From the NCBI GenBank assembly GCA_025642075.2, contig JAODUO010001077.1, positions 279,501-343,500 of the forward strand: a stretch of 64,000 bases of DNA, written 5' to 3'. Source of the stretch: Ridgeia piscesae (lineage: Eukaryota; Annelida; Polychaeta; Sabellida; Siboglinidae). A program made the position numbers and the translations under genes. Shown in pieces: positions 36,074 to 46,547 of the stretch. The notes beneath the pieces are model-generated. The model did not search any database. It saw nothing but the letters and a program-made list of their open reading frames with translations, and was not told the origin of the DNA. Numbering within the stretch: position 1 is the first letter of the stretch; each line of letters starts with the position of its first letter.

Positions 36074-38364
36074 CACGGACATACAAACACATACACCACT
36101 AATGAAGGAACTCGTAACAAATCTCACATATTAGATAACCTTTAGCTGAAGGTTAATAAATGGAAAGTCACCCCAAATATAGGCATGCCGGGACATTCTA
36201 CGAAACGTTACGGAAAAACAACAATGTTTTTCTCCGTTATACCTAATTTCAAGACACGTGACCGGAAGTCCATACATTTGATGGCTTTGTCCTCGTTGTG
36301 ACATGTCTTATGTTAGTTTCGTTGCGGTTAATTATAGTCTTCTTGCCTGTTCGCTATAGACCAATAGGGCCTGCAAGTGGGTCACGATACATGGCGTGAC
36401 TCCGCGCGACTGGAGCTTATTGGGGACTAAGCGAGACTAATTGGGGACTGGACACAAGAATAATATTCTAACGATGGATGACAGTTGTAGCTTTCGACTG
36501 ATGAATACTAGGAAAATCAGTTCATAAATATCTTATGTTATACGTTTCTTATCTTAAATGTCCGATTTAATATTGAGTTTATCACACTATCATAGGCACA
36601 TAGCGATTTACGTAGTGCAGATAATCGACACGATGCTAAGCTGTATGTGTCTTTTACGGGATTTGCGTTTTACATTGCTGTACGTTGTGGTTTCGATAAG
36701 CACTTATATCTGACAAGTTGTCTAAATGCACATAATCATAACACATGTATACGTTTGGCCCAAACAGGTTGTACTGCGCGAAAACTGGCACTGTTCATTA
36801 TTAGTCAAGATCGCCAAACACAAGTACTTGCCGCTATTGCCATGGCAACCACCATAATAATCGATTAAAATTCATGATTTCCGTGATCATTGTCACCGGC
36901 AAAGTGTTCCACTGCTTCTGCTTGTAATAATCCTTCGGACAATATAACTGAAATACGCTATTTCCGGACAGTTCGGTTATTACGACCAAAACAAAACAAA
37001 ACTAAGTCCTATATGTTAACATGGAGTAAATGGACCTTCTGCCCCCAACTGCCACCAGCCTCGTTTTCGCGCGCGAGACTTGCAGGCCCTATAGGTTATT
37101 ACAGTGGTCCATTAAAACCAATGCCAGAACACTGGCAAGAGTTACGAATCTGTTAAACAGTATATTGATATTTGTTTGGTCGCCGATTTGCAGTAGTGTT
37201 TTCTTCATAATAATGCAATCATGTTTCCTCAAACAAAATCATCATGGATAATCCTGCCTGATGTATGTCGCCCAAATATGCCGGATTCTCTCCGTACAGG
37301 TGATCTGCCAACACGGACAGGTGCACTCTAGCAAGTATAAATGTATGCATGGCACAGTCGGAGGACTGTTGTCTGCAAATGTGACATTTGACCTGTCCAT
37401 GACTCAATAATTGAAATAAGGCCGGTCCGATCGTCCGGGACGAGTAGTTTTAGAGCTCGGACTAGTAAGAGCAGTCCTTTTAATTAGTAAAACATATGCA
37501 TGACTAGTTGTCTATAATGACGGACTACCAGCTAGCTAGACGTATCATGCACCCTGAGTCATATATTCGCGTGTTTGAATTGAATTGAACTTCATTTCGG
37601 TCACAACATACACACGATTGCACAAGCATACACATGAGTATAACATGTAACCGTGGAGATCCTGAGGGCTTATACCGAGGACCACCAGAACAGAATACTC
37701 TATGGACAAATTCGTTAAGTAAACTAAATATATAAAAATATATAAATATCATCATCAGTATCATGAATGATGCTAAATACTTAAATAAGTTTAAAAAATA
37801 CAAATACTAATAAAAAATAATAGAATACTAAAACTACGGTACAGATACCTGCACCCATACACACATATACAATATCAAGGTAATTTTCAGTAAATTTAAA
37901 CAGTACTTATAATAGATCTGTTTCAGAGTTAAAATGTACAATTTTAGTGTACACTGTACACCTACTGTTTTATACAATGAATGGCCTAAATACACATATT
38001 CTAATTATTCTAATCAGCAGAATCATATGTGAAGTTTGTGAACCCAAAAAGTGTTCCTAATAAAATATTATCAGGAGTATAATATATTCCTAATAATATT
38101 TTATTGTAATATTATTACAATAACAATGAAAATATTATAACAATATGTAAACAGTCTTAGAACACAGTTGCCGAATTACGAGTTGTGAAATGTGAAACAG
38201 TGGTTTGTTCCCTGTCGTAGTTCAACATGGTCGTGCTGGTGCTGATGGTTGTCTCCTTCGTCCATCCCGTCTACATCTGGCGCCGCTGTCGGGTCGACCG
38301 ACGGGCCTTCAACGCCGAGGTGGCCGCCGCACAGCCGCTCAATCAAGCAGAAGTCAACTTGTGA
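25465..38364 (+). CDS. SLC43A-like: SLC43 family (LAT3/LAT4-like) amino-acid transporter, complete, 8 exons, 561 aa
   Basis: SLC43 proteins are major-facilitator, Na-independent plasma-membrane carriers of large neutral amino acids (A1, A2), with A3 linked to nucleobases. Exons: 25465-25991, 27198-27244, 29178-29347, 29664-30045, 30396-30518, 34664-34832, 35797-35920, 38221-38364. The sum is 1,686 nt, in frame to a TGA at 38362; length is typical of the family. TM1 is LNIFAVVWGTLEILLFAG. Then come a long first extracellular loop, TM2 with MFS motif A (GYMMDRLGTR, residues 160-169), TM3 from exon 2, TM4-6 (PAMMLFSYGGYVFLVAN to FIACLFTLVIASTFWFMP), a cytosolic loop, TM7-8 (AIMQFFGIFLAPLSGLLMDR) and TM9-12 with AQVYGPQHFGKLFG and a short basic tail. 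Phases match at every junction. Which paralogue (A1, A2 or A3) cannot be decided by eye. Confidence 0.9.
26225..27065. repeat. AT arrays with a large inverted repeat, SLC43-like intron 1
   Basis: Two arms of about 190 bp (26555-26745 and 26874-27062) are reverse complements with only a few differences, around a 130-bp AT-rich centre. A shorter direct copy of the inner arm half lies at 26345-26455. Inner arm ends contain ATGCTTACCAGGTAAC; outer ends contain ACATGTGGT. (AT)n runs separate all three copies. This is a fold-back element or a palindromic duplication; no coding capacity. Confidence 0.85.
27198..27244 (+). CDS. SLC43-like exon 2: 47-bp small exon encoding TM3
   Basis: Flanked by TTTGTTTCTTGTAG and GTTAGC. 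It reads IVCYVTAVLLVAFSTK plus one base, a hydrophobic helix right after motif A where the family has TM3. It takes phase 2 in and gives phase 1 out, the only way to join exon 1 to exon 3 in frame. Confidence 0.85.
27318..27428. repeat. 10-bp tail repeat of the CR1-like LINE
   Basis: About eleven perfect copies of TAACAAGATT adjoining the element's 3' end. The same word, decayed, follows the two other copies (about 41318 and 63103). Confidence 0.9.
27318..28467 (-). mobile_element. CR1-like LINE, 5'-truncated copy, antisense in SLC43-like intron 2
   Basis: On the minus strand it starts inside the reverse transcriptase (PHQRLLLKLKAHGIGN). It carries SGVPQGSVLGPILFLIYIND, the F-A-D-D box (FADDTKVF) and the C-terminal AWRPYRKKDIDMLERVQRRA region, then a 3'UTR with a hairpin. 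It ends in a tail of about eleven copies of a 10-bp unit (TAACAAGATT on the plus strand, 27318-27428). About 30 codons are missing in frame just after the F-A-D-D box. A short tandem-repeat tail in place of poly(A) is a CR1/L2-type trait. Confidence 0.9.
29178..29347 (+). CDS. SLC43-like exon 3: TM4-TM5, with GC donor
   Basis: Encodes residues 192-248 (TAMILLPAMMLFSYGGY; PQIKSTIISLYCGAYDSS). The join VLVK|LAYDAG matches the family's TM5 end. It requires the exon to stop at AAG with GCTAGT as the 5' splice site, a GC-AG intron. The nearest GT (29351) would shift frame. Confidence 0.8.
30099..30183. repeat. (GT)n/(GCGT)n microsatellite, SLC43-like intron 4
   Basis: A GT run passing into GTGC units, 50 bp after the exon 4 donor. 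Confidence 0.95.
30786..34663. repeat. 34-bp minisatellite (~114 copies) ending at the SLC43-like exon 6 acceptor
   Basis: The unit is GTGTAATAGAACTCTGTCCC plus ATGTCGTGTCCCGT. The first units carry TATTAGTATTC variants, the middle is nearly homogeneous, and from about 33420 on there are many small indels and a GCAATAG variant. The final half-unit, CATGTCGTGTCGTGTGTCGTAG, is the functional 3' splice site. The minus strand lacks stops in every frame of the unit, giving overlapping open frames of up to 1,101 codons that are not genes. Confidence 0.97.
34664..34832 (+). CDS. SLC43-like exon 6: TM9-TM10, next to a 3.9 kb minisatellite
   Basis: The acceptor GTGTGTCGTAG is the end of the 34-bp array. 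The exon encodes ERLEMCLASFIIDTTLGLLL through FIAQV. The donor is CAGGT|GTATGT, chosen over CAG|GTGTAT because only it gives phase 2 and the V-Y-G-P-Q-H-F-G join to exon 7. Confidence 0.87.
36367..37089. mobile_element. Candidate TA-flanked TIR element (MITE-like), SLC43-like intron 7
   Basis: A perfect 12-bp terminal inverted repeat, GGGCCTGCAAGT at 36367-36378 and its complement at 37078-37089. Both ends are bordered by TA (36365-36366, 37090-37091), as expected of Tc1/mariner-type target duplication. The interior of about 700 bp has no transposase. The identity could be read as 15 bp including the TA. Confidence 0.5.
37408..37526 (+). repeat. Dispersed ~117-bp repeat, copy B
   Basis: Matches copy A at 22930 in the same orientation, including GTCCGATCGTCCGGGACGAG and AAGAGCAGTCCTTTTAA. 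It lies in SLC43-like intron 7 and ends at GACGGACTACCAG. Confidence 0.8.
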
Positions 38365-38718
38365 TGGCGTCGCAGGTTCTCATCGCGCGTCGCGAAACAT
38401 TGGCGGATGTAGATGGTTGAAATTGGTGGTGTATAAAACTTGAAAAACAAGCGGAATTATTGATTGATAAGTATTATTCTTGTGTTAAGGTTATTCATAA
38501 AGTTGTACTAGACATATATATTGAGTAGTAGTTTTTTTTTTTAAAGTTTGTTAGAACATATTAGTATAGTGGGTGATAATAGGGTAATCTAGACTTCGCA
38601 AATTATAAACAAGATTGAGCAAATCTGTTTATTGGATATAATATATAAGAGATAAAGCAATAAGCGTAACAACTACATATGTAGGATAATACTTTGAATA
38701 GGTATCATTGTTATTAAA

Positions 38719-38790
38719 AATAAACAAGCTTTTTAGTAGGTAGTAAGTTGTTATAACATAAAGTGTGCTGCAGTTGCTGTACACAATAAA
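38719..38790 (+). promoter_or_regulatory. Possible polyadenylation signals of the SLC43-like gene
   Basis: AATAAA occurs at 38719-38724 and 38785-38790, 355-426 bp after the stop codon and just before the CR1-like insertion at 38.85 kb. Position is the only evidence. Confidence 0.35.
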
Positions 38791-39473
38791 CAAACATTCT
38801 TTCTCTAGACTAAGTTGGTATAAACTAAGTTGATTTTGAGAAATCGTAATATGGCATCTTGGAAGCGGCAAGTGAAGGCAAGGAGGTACTTGGTGTGTGA
38901 CCACTGCCACAGCTTGGTGGATTTTGCTGTATCGTGGTGCGGAAAGTCTTGGTCAGGGACAACGGAGGAAGGGTTTATGTTCCAATGTTAAGGGTTTTGG
39001 AAAGTGGACTGTCTGACAGCAGAGATAGCTAGGCTTACGGATATCGTGAAGGGGATGGAGATGAGAGTGACCAAATAGGCGGATGGAATAGAGAGCGATG
39101 ACAGGGAGAGAGGTCGGAAGGAGCAATGTAGGGAGAAGACGGATGAGGAAAGGAAACTGAGAGGAGGGAGGGTGAATGCAAGGAAACCAAATGGAGAAAG
39201 AACAACAGAAAACATGACATGCAGGAAGGTGGCAGGGGAGAAAGTGACAGTAGAGAAGGAGGGGGGCAAGGGGACAGGAGATGAGAGAAGTAGATGCGAC
39301 AGGAGGAAAGATGAAGGGAAGAAAGGAAGTGAGAGGTGATGTGACCAAACGGAAGTCAATAACAAGGATGATGACAGGAAGAAAAGAGGCAGGAAAGAAA
39401 GGAACAAGAGAGAAAGCGGCAGGGGAAAGTCAGCAACCAGGGAAACCCAAAACAGAGGAGCTTCTCTGAAGCA

Positions 39474-39984
39474 GTGATCGAGGGGGCATTGACAGCAGAA
39501 AGGGTATTTATGGGAGACTCCATTTTGCGAAAGACAGACAGGACATTAAGCAAAGGAGAAGATGTTGTTTGTCTTCCGGGGGCTAGAGAACGTATTGGGG
39601 TATGCCCGGGGAGGATCTATATGAGTACATGTAGGGACGAACAATGCAGACAGGGATGGAACAACGAGGATAGTAAAGAGATACAGAGATTTGGTAGAGA
39701 CACTGAAGAACACAAGAGTTGAAAAGATCATACTCTCAGGAATCTTGCCAGTGATGAGGGTAAGGGGAGCAACATTTAGAAACTGCAAGAGGATGGCAAT
39801 TAACGCACTAGTAGAGCAGATGTGTGAAGAAGAAGGATTTGTAGATTTGTGGGGACACTTTGTTGGGAAAGAAGACATGTATATGAGAGATGGCCTCCAC
39901 CTAAGCGGAAAGGGCGCAGCAGTGTTCTCCGAGAACCTGCTTCAATCTATGGACAGTGGAACAGGTTGCAACTATTTAAACTAG
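39474..39984 (+). pseudogene. SGNH esterase domain of the CR1-like ORF1 (frameshifted)
   Basis: Two overlapping frames (39474-39722, 39691-39984) cover the domain, so at least one frameshift lies near 39600-39690. Ser of the GDS box and the Asp/His pair of RDGLHL are present. The role of this esterase in retrotransposition is not established. Confidence 0.8.
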
Positions 39985-40024
39985 TTTCACAGGGGGACAC
40001 ACAGAGAAACCAAATACTGAGTTC

Positions 40025-41182
40025 AGACTTTCAGACACTCTGTTCGGTGCTTTGCAAACTATTAGAAAGACTAATTAAAGATCACTTGGCCGATTTTCTT
40101 GTTAAAAATAAATTGATGAACCCATCTAACGTGGGTTTTTAAAAGCGAGGTCATGCTTAACAAATATGTTATGTTTTTGGAAGATGTCACAAAGTGGGTA
40201 GATGAGGGATCACCAGTAGATATAATCGACTTAGATTTAAAAAAAGCCTTTGAAAAAGTGCCACATCAAAGATTACTACTTAAACCATGGCATAGGAAAT
40301 GGTATGATTAACTGGATAGAAAAAATGGCTTATTGATAGAAGACAAAGAGTAGTAGTTGATGGGGAGGTTTCAAACTGGAAATCAGCTTTGAGTGGAGTA
40401 CCGCAGGGATCGGTACTGGGATCTATTTTATTCTCAATATATATCAATGATTTGGATGATGACATAACAAGCAAGGTGGTGATGCTTGCGGACGACACAA
40501 AAGTGTTTAGGAAAATTAAAAGTGATGCAGATAGATTAATTTTGGGAAGTGTAAGTGCCTCCACACAGGACATAGGAATGAAGATGCACAATATACAATG
40601 AGTGGTACTGTACTAAATACTACCTTAAAGGAAAAATACTTAGGGTTAACTATTAATGCCTACATGAAGGTATCAGAGCAGTGTGGTATTGCAGCAGCGA
40701 AGGGAAACCAAATTCTTGGATTGATTAGGCGAAATATAGTGTACAAAGAAAAAGAACTAATAATACCGCTGTATAAAACAATAGTTAGGCCTCATTTAGA
40801 ATATTGTATACAAGCATGGAGGCCACATCGCAAGAAAGATATTGATATGCTAGAAAGAGTACAAAGGAGAGCAACCAAAATGATACCAAAACTCAGGAAT
40901 ATTAGTTATGAAATGCGTTTAAAAGAATATGGTTTAACAACACCAGAAACCAGAAGATTGAGAGGAGATATGATTGAGGTGTTTAGAATATTGAATGGGT
41001 ATGAACATATTGACAGAAATATTTTTTTCTCGGTCAAGGAAGAGAGAAGGACTAGAGGACATGGAGTTACATTAGCAAAGAAGCAGTGTAGACTATATAT
41101 TAGAATTTCATTTTCACAAAGAACAATACACGAATGGAACAGATTAGCAGCTGATTGTGTAGGTGCTAGTATAATTTGTTAA
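40025..41182 (+). pseudogene. CR1-like reverse transcriptase fragment (broken)
   Basis: At least three frame changes. The N-terminal third is absent, and roughly 20 codons are missing just after the A-D-D box, close to the place where the intron 2 copy has its own different gap. Protein identity to that copy over the C-terminal region is around 90 percent by eye, which points to fairly recent activity of the family. Confidence 0.88.
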
Positions 41183-41334
41183 TATATTTAAAAATAAAAT
41201 CGACATATACCTAAGAAGGGCGGGGTATACTTAGATAGATAGGTTGGACTCTCGATAAGCCAAAGGGCTTCCTAGTCCACCTGCCATCTAGATTTGAATT
41301 TCCAGGTGGCAATCTTATTAAATATTGTTCTTGT

Positions 41335-41750
41335 TAAATGTAATTGGAGTTGCTACGTCGTAGCCATGGGCGATATTAGAGTGGTGTTGCCGTGTCGCGA
41401 CAGGCTGTGACAGAGTAGGCGATGTTAATTTTGCGATATTAGAGTGTAGCTGCAGTGTTGCGCTGGGCGATATTAGAGTGTTGCTAATGATTCGTAGTAT
41501 TGGTGCTGCTCTGTCGATAGTTTCAGCAGAGACACTGACTAGGATCGCACCTGTTATGTACACATAGTGTACAGTTCTTTATTTTACTTGATTTTAGCAG
41601 CATTTATTGTATATTATACGCATGAAATGCAAGGAGTGTATTTTTAAACTGTATAAACAGTTCTTTAACTTACTTGAATTTAGCAGCATTGATTGTATAT
41701 TAGGCATATACACATGAAATGCAAGGAATGCATTTTTACACTGTAAACCT
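41335..41750. repeat. Short tandem duplications downstream of the CR1-like LINE
   Basis: GGCGATATTAGAGTG-type units recur three to four times at 41368-41490. A roughly 90-100-bp direct duplication containing TTAGCAGCAT and ATGAAATGCAAGGA lies at about 41574-41745. Confidence 0.7.
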
Positions 41751-44700
41751 CTATAGTGTTCTCGGTGAAAGTGAAACGTTTGTTGAGATGCGTTGTTTAT
41801 TATAAATCTTATATAGGAGTACACGGGATTTGACGTTATTGCACAGTAACGAAGGTGATATTGGAATAATTTATTTTATAGATTATATTCTGTGTATGTT
41901 TAAGGATTTTTTAAGGAGTGTATCCATTGTCATTGTGATGTTGGTTTGCGAGATTGGAACGAGCAGCTTCTTGAACCAGAAGACCACTAATCAGTGTATT
42001 TCTAAGAAGCGCAACGCCATAGCACGGTGTGATTGTCGCCAACTTACGCGTGAGTGTGCTATTTACGGCGACGTTAAACATATCGTGGACACATCAATTT
42101 GTCCGTCCGCGCGTATATTTAGAGTAGGCACATGGCAAGTGCTACGTTCAACGGCTGAGTAATTTATGACAATGGGAAACAACGACGCAGAATTAAGTAC
42201 ATTTCCAGAACGGGCTTTGGACGAATTAATGACACTTCCACATGTTGTAGGTGTGGCTTTTTAATGAGTGAATAATGATGTTAAACGCGTCGTGTGCATT
42301 TGTATGCATGTGTTGTATTTATGCACAAACGATACCGTATTGGATGTACCAGTGACAATGTGCTACATATTGTATAATTTTGATTTTGCGTAACCAGGGT
42401 TAATTGTTAGATCGACTAGTTGCCGAGCGTTCCAAATCTAATTTGTCAAGAAACACAAATAAATAATCCATATTGAGCTAGCAGGATTGATTTATATAGT
42501 GTTTTAATACATGCATTATGTATTAAACTAACGCACACGTACTTGTTGAGAACAACTTACTCTTTGAGTGCTACGTTCAACGTATTAACAACATGCGGAA
42601 TCCTCTGAACAGACCGAATATCTCGGTGACAAAGATATTGTTTGTTGAATGTTTTTATTGTGAGGGAACCTACTTAACCTTTTCAAATAAACATCGATGA
42701 TGAGAGTTATTAAATTAGCACTTCTTACAATGATTTAATATATATTTTCTGCAGGATATTTCTAAGGATATATCGGGATATCAGTTACTGAACTTCAAAG
42801 AGCATTGCAAGCCACTAAAGGCGAAAGACCCACTGCCAACATTTTGCTCGAATATGACAACTGGCCAAACAGTACACGCAACCCTACAATTACAAGTTAG
42901 CACTGACGTCACGTTTACGAACTGTTGAGATCTAGTCAAGATAGCATCGCCATTTTTTGAATTCAAATGGTCGAGCTTCAGGTTTTTGTTGTTTTATCTC
43001 GGAAGACAAATATTCCATTGTCCAACGAACAGCAAATCGCTAGTAATATTCCCAACAAGATTAGTTGCCGTCCACGTCATAATGTTTATTTTAAAAGAAA
43101 TTCGTCTTACCTATACGTTTTTAGAAGGACAAACAAGTCATTGTACTAATTGTTTCCTGACAACAGACAACAAACACATTGTAAATAACGGAAACTGTCA
43201 ATGTCTGTTTTCGCGTATGACGTACATTCGTTCTCCCCTGCCGCATGGTCGTTAATAATATTCATCATCTTTTCTACTTAGGTTTTATCTTGCAAGATGC
43301 AATGGCCTTAATGTTCATTGAGTGTCGTGTGTGTGTGTGTGTGTGCGTGTGCGTGTGCGTGTGCGTGTGCGTGTGCGTGTGCGTGTGCGTGTGCGTGTGC
43401 GTGTGCGTGTGTGTGCGCGTGTGTGTGTGTGCGTGTGCGGTGTGCGTGTGTGCGTCTGTGTGAATGTTCCAATATACAATATGTGTGAAATGATGTGTGA
43501 AACTGTCCAATGCCTCACGCCGACTGAACGGCATGAATCTACAAAGGATGCAAAAACATGGGATGGTTAACATTAATGTTGACCATCGAGTACGTTGAAT
43601 CGTTGACACAGGAGTTCAAAAAATACTTCCTCGAGACATTGATTCAAACACTGGCTGCTGGCAATTGCTTCGATGACTATCAGGAGGTACATGAGAGCTT
43701 GTCTGAAAATCCGATTGAATCACCAAAACCAAGAAGTGAAGCCGCCGATGTGTTGTGGAGGAGGCAGTGAGCGACGCACGGCGTGGAGTGTATACGTTCA
43801 GAGAAGGGTACAACGACAGACAAGATTGCTCGGAGAACTAGTAGGAGACGAATGTGGTCTTGGTGTAACTCTACCTTATCAACGCATACTTATTTATGTC
43901 TTGTGTCTTCATTTATTTATTATATTTGTTAATTACTTTTCCGTTTAGTTCTTCGTAATTATTGCAAACACAGTCGAGTAATTTTCACATTCGACGAGAG
44001 TATGACCCGTTCCGTTTGCTCGGAGAGGAAACATGTTAATATAAGTTGGGGATAGGGGTGGGATGTAACTATGTTTTGCACCCGGGCGCCCACGAGTCAC
44101 GACAGTAACTACGCCAGTAAACGTGTGCGAAACTAACCGTGAGATGGCAGCACCTTTTCACCCCTCACGTTTTGTTTCCCGACGAAGTCACGAGACCGTT
44201 AAGCGAGAGTAGTACGAGACGCCATTAATGAAAGTAATGGACGGTTTCCGTCATTACGAATGACCCAACTGGACATGTCCAACCACACATTGATCGCGTC
44301 GTGATGTTCGAGTCAAATGTTCCAATATACAATATGATTTCGTGACAACCGTCCAGTCACACGCCCGCCGAGCTATTCCTGAACATCGTTAATTGCCTTT
44401 TATTTGCTTCTAAGAGTGATTGTCTTGTGTGTCTTTCTAGGAACCGGTTTATCAGCACAATCGTGGTTTTACAAATTAAATATGCCTTCGGTTATTGTTG
44501 CAGCGTTCAATGTGGGGATGAGTGGGCAATGGTCGAGTGATTTGGTTCTATTCCATCGGCCCTCTTTTTAAGTTTTGCAACTTAGTTCACCCACCGTAGC
44601 GTTATTTTTCGGAAGGTAGTTTCTTGCGTCTCATCATCGTCATCACCGCTACAGTTATGCAGCCGCAGTGTCCCGTGGTTGGAAGAAGACCTCGAAAGGT

Positions 44701-45690
44701 AGTTCCAGATGTGCCTGTCTTGCATTCTCCTCCCCCGGATGGTGTTCTTCTAGTACTCGTCTACCGTTTCACCGGTTGTCCTCTTGATTATTTCCATTTG
44801 TAACATTTTAGGGTGGTGATACGCTTCTACTGGGTAAATACAGGGATAATAATAGATGTCATCTGGGAAAATGGAGTTGGGAAAACACAAGAGAAGACAT
44901 ATTTGAGATTTATTGTCCAAAGTCATTTAGTCAGTCAGCACGATACCCTGCAATATATCCAGGATCTGACGTATGCACGCAGCAAAGGCAATTATACGTC
45001 GTGAGCAAGGTGGACGACAACCTTCTCTTAGTCACGTCTACACAAGTAAATTGTTTTATGATCTTCTCCTATTTACTATGTGTAATTTGTTTTCTTTCGC
45101 CAATGCATCATCCTGGTCGTTACTTCTGTCGTGGAAACTTCCGCTTCGTGCCTCGTGTCGGTTGTTGTCATGGAAAACCGCCAATGTTCGCAAACAAATA
45201 TGTTCGATGTGACGTCACCCACTACGTATGTATTTGGGAAACCCCGAGCAGTACGCGGTGGAAACAACGAATTTGTCGTTGATGGACAATCATTCATAGT
45301 TCACGCGCAACTCGCAGACAATGTAAATTGCCCGTAATTCCGGATTCAGTGGAATGATTCGTTTGTCCAATTAATGTTTCAGACCAAGGGTTTTTGCAGT
45401 TGTAGATTTAAGAACCCACGGGAGAGGTTGTCTGCTACCCCGGGCTTGTTTAATGGAATAATATTCAGGATTGTGATCGGACCTTCAACAATTGAAGTGC
45501 TTAATTACACCCGGGCGAAGAGCAACTACGGAACTCACCTGAAGACAGGAGAGCTCGTCGAAGAGACTGCCACTCCCGCATTGGTCTCATCAGCCACAGC
45601 CGACCCTGACTCAGACTTAACAATACCAACTAGGGGTCATAGTCCATGGTCGACTTCGACCAACGGAGATCTACTATTATATTATTATAT
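41750..45690. other. Mostly unassigned region
   Basis: No recognised gene. Open stretches at 43558-43770 (with EFKKYFLETLIQTLAAGN) and 45374-45660 look protein-like in composition but match nothing I know and lack clear splice partners. A GT/GTGTGC microsatellite lies at about 43325-43455. TGTTCCAATATACAATATG occurs twice (about 43465 and 44318). At about 44665, GTGGTTGGAAGAAG resembles 27098. Confidence 0.4.
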
Positions 45691-45691
45691 A

Positions 45692-45694
<3 letters not shown>

Positions 45695-45744
<50 letters not shown>

Positions 45745-45748
45745 TTGC

Positions 45749-45780
<32 letters not shown>

Positions 45781-45822
45781 ATATATATATATATATTATA
45801 TATATATATATATATATATTTG

Positions 45823-45868
<46 letters not shown>

Positions 45869-45913
45869 CATATATAAATATGAAATTTATATATATATGG
45901 AAATATATATGAG

Positions 45914-45957
<44 letters not shown>

Positions 45958-45968
45958 CATGTATATAT

Positions 45969-46017
<49 letters not shown>

Positions 46018-46135
46018 TTCCATATATATATTATATATATAATATATATATTTGTCATATATATATATATTTGTCATATATATATATGACAAATATAAAT
46101 ATGTATTTTAATATATATAGGCAAATATATATGAG

Positions 46136-46181
<46 letters not shown>

Positions 46182-46219
46182 TGTGTATATATATGACATG
46201 TATATATATATATATGTAT

Positions 46220-46265
<46 letters not shown>
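45695..46265. repeat. Compound (TA)n block with interspersed TTTGTCATATAT units
   Basis: Six or more TA runs separated by short words such as TTTGTCATATATAT, ATGAGAAATATA and TATGACATGTATAT. Blocks at about 45890-46010 and 46110-46220 resemble each other, indicating duplication of a larger TA-rich unit. Confidence 0.9.
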
Positions 46266-46408
46266 GCACATACATTCATGCCAATAACGCTTCTTGCTGG
46301 TTGAAATCCGGAATTTTATTGTTTTTGTTACTTCAAAGGAACTACAACAAGTTTATCAACAATTCCTGAAATATATTGGATGTTTCTTTCATCTGGCTAT
46401 TATGTTTT

Positions 46409-46441
46409 CACTTCTTTCCCGGCGTCACCGGGAAAGAAGTG
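46409..46441. repeat. Perfect 14-bp hairpin
   Basis: CACTTCTTTCCCGG, loop CGTCA, then the exact complement. Confidence 0.95.
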
Positions 46442-46490
46442 ACTAGTTCATCAAGAAAACAAACACAATACCAAATTAATCATTTGTTGT

Positions 46491-46547
46491 GTGTCTTCTA
46501 ATACGTCTCAGACAATTGACCACTGTCTGAGACGTATTAGAAGACAC
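46491..46547. repeat. Perfect 24-bp hairpin at the start of the 31-bp array
   Basis: Arms 46491-46514 (starting GTGTCTTCTAATACGTCTCA) and 46524-46547 are exact complements around the 9-nt loop ATTGACCAC. The minisatellite begins within a few bases of the second arm. Confidence 0.97.

Larger units (their letters stand above)
38851..41335 (+). mobile_element. CR1-like LINE with zinc-finger/coiled-coil/esterase ORF1 and partial reverse transcriptase
   Basis: ORF1 starts at 38851 with a PHD-like Cys cluster (RRYLVCDHCHSLVDF, later GFMFQC). A Lys/Glu/Arg-rich stretch follows to about 39460, then an SGNH-type esterase: GDS box in VFMGDSILRKTDR (about 39508) and the catalytic D-x-x-H in RDGLHLSGKGAAVF (about 39890). 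Several frameshifts and stops break it. ORF2 lacks its endonuclease and the first part of the polymerase: the next coding sequence, at about 40025, is already mid-polymerase (LERLIKDHLADFL). A-D-D lies near 40490, and the C-terminal part is open at 40598-41182. PHD plus esterase in ORF1 is known for CR1-type elements. It ends with the same 3'UTR hairpin as the 27.3 kb copy. Confidence 0.88.

Noticed and set aside
43558..43770. Open frame with FKKYFLETLIQTLAAGN as a gene
   Set aside because: Plausible composition, but short, with no known motif and no clear splice partners.
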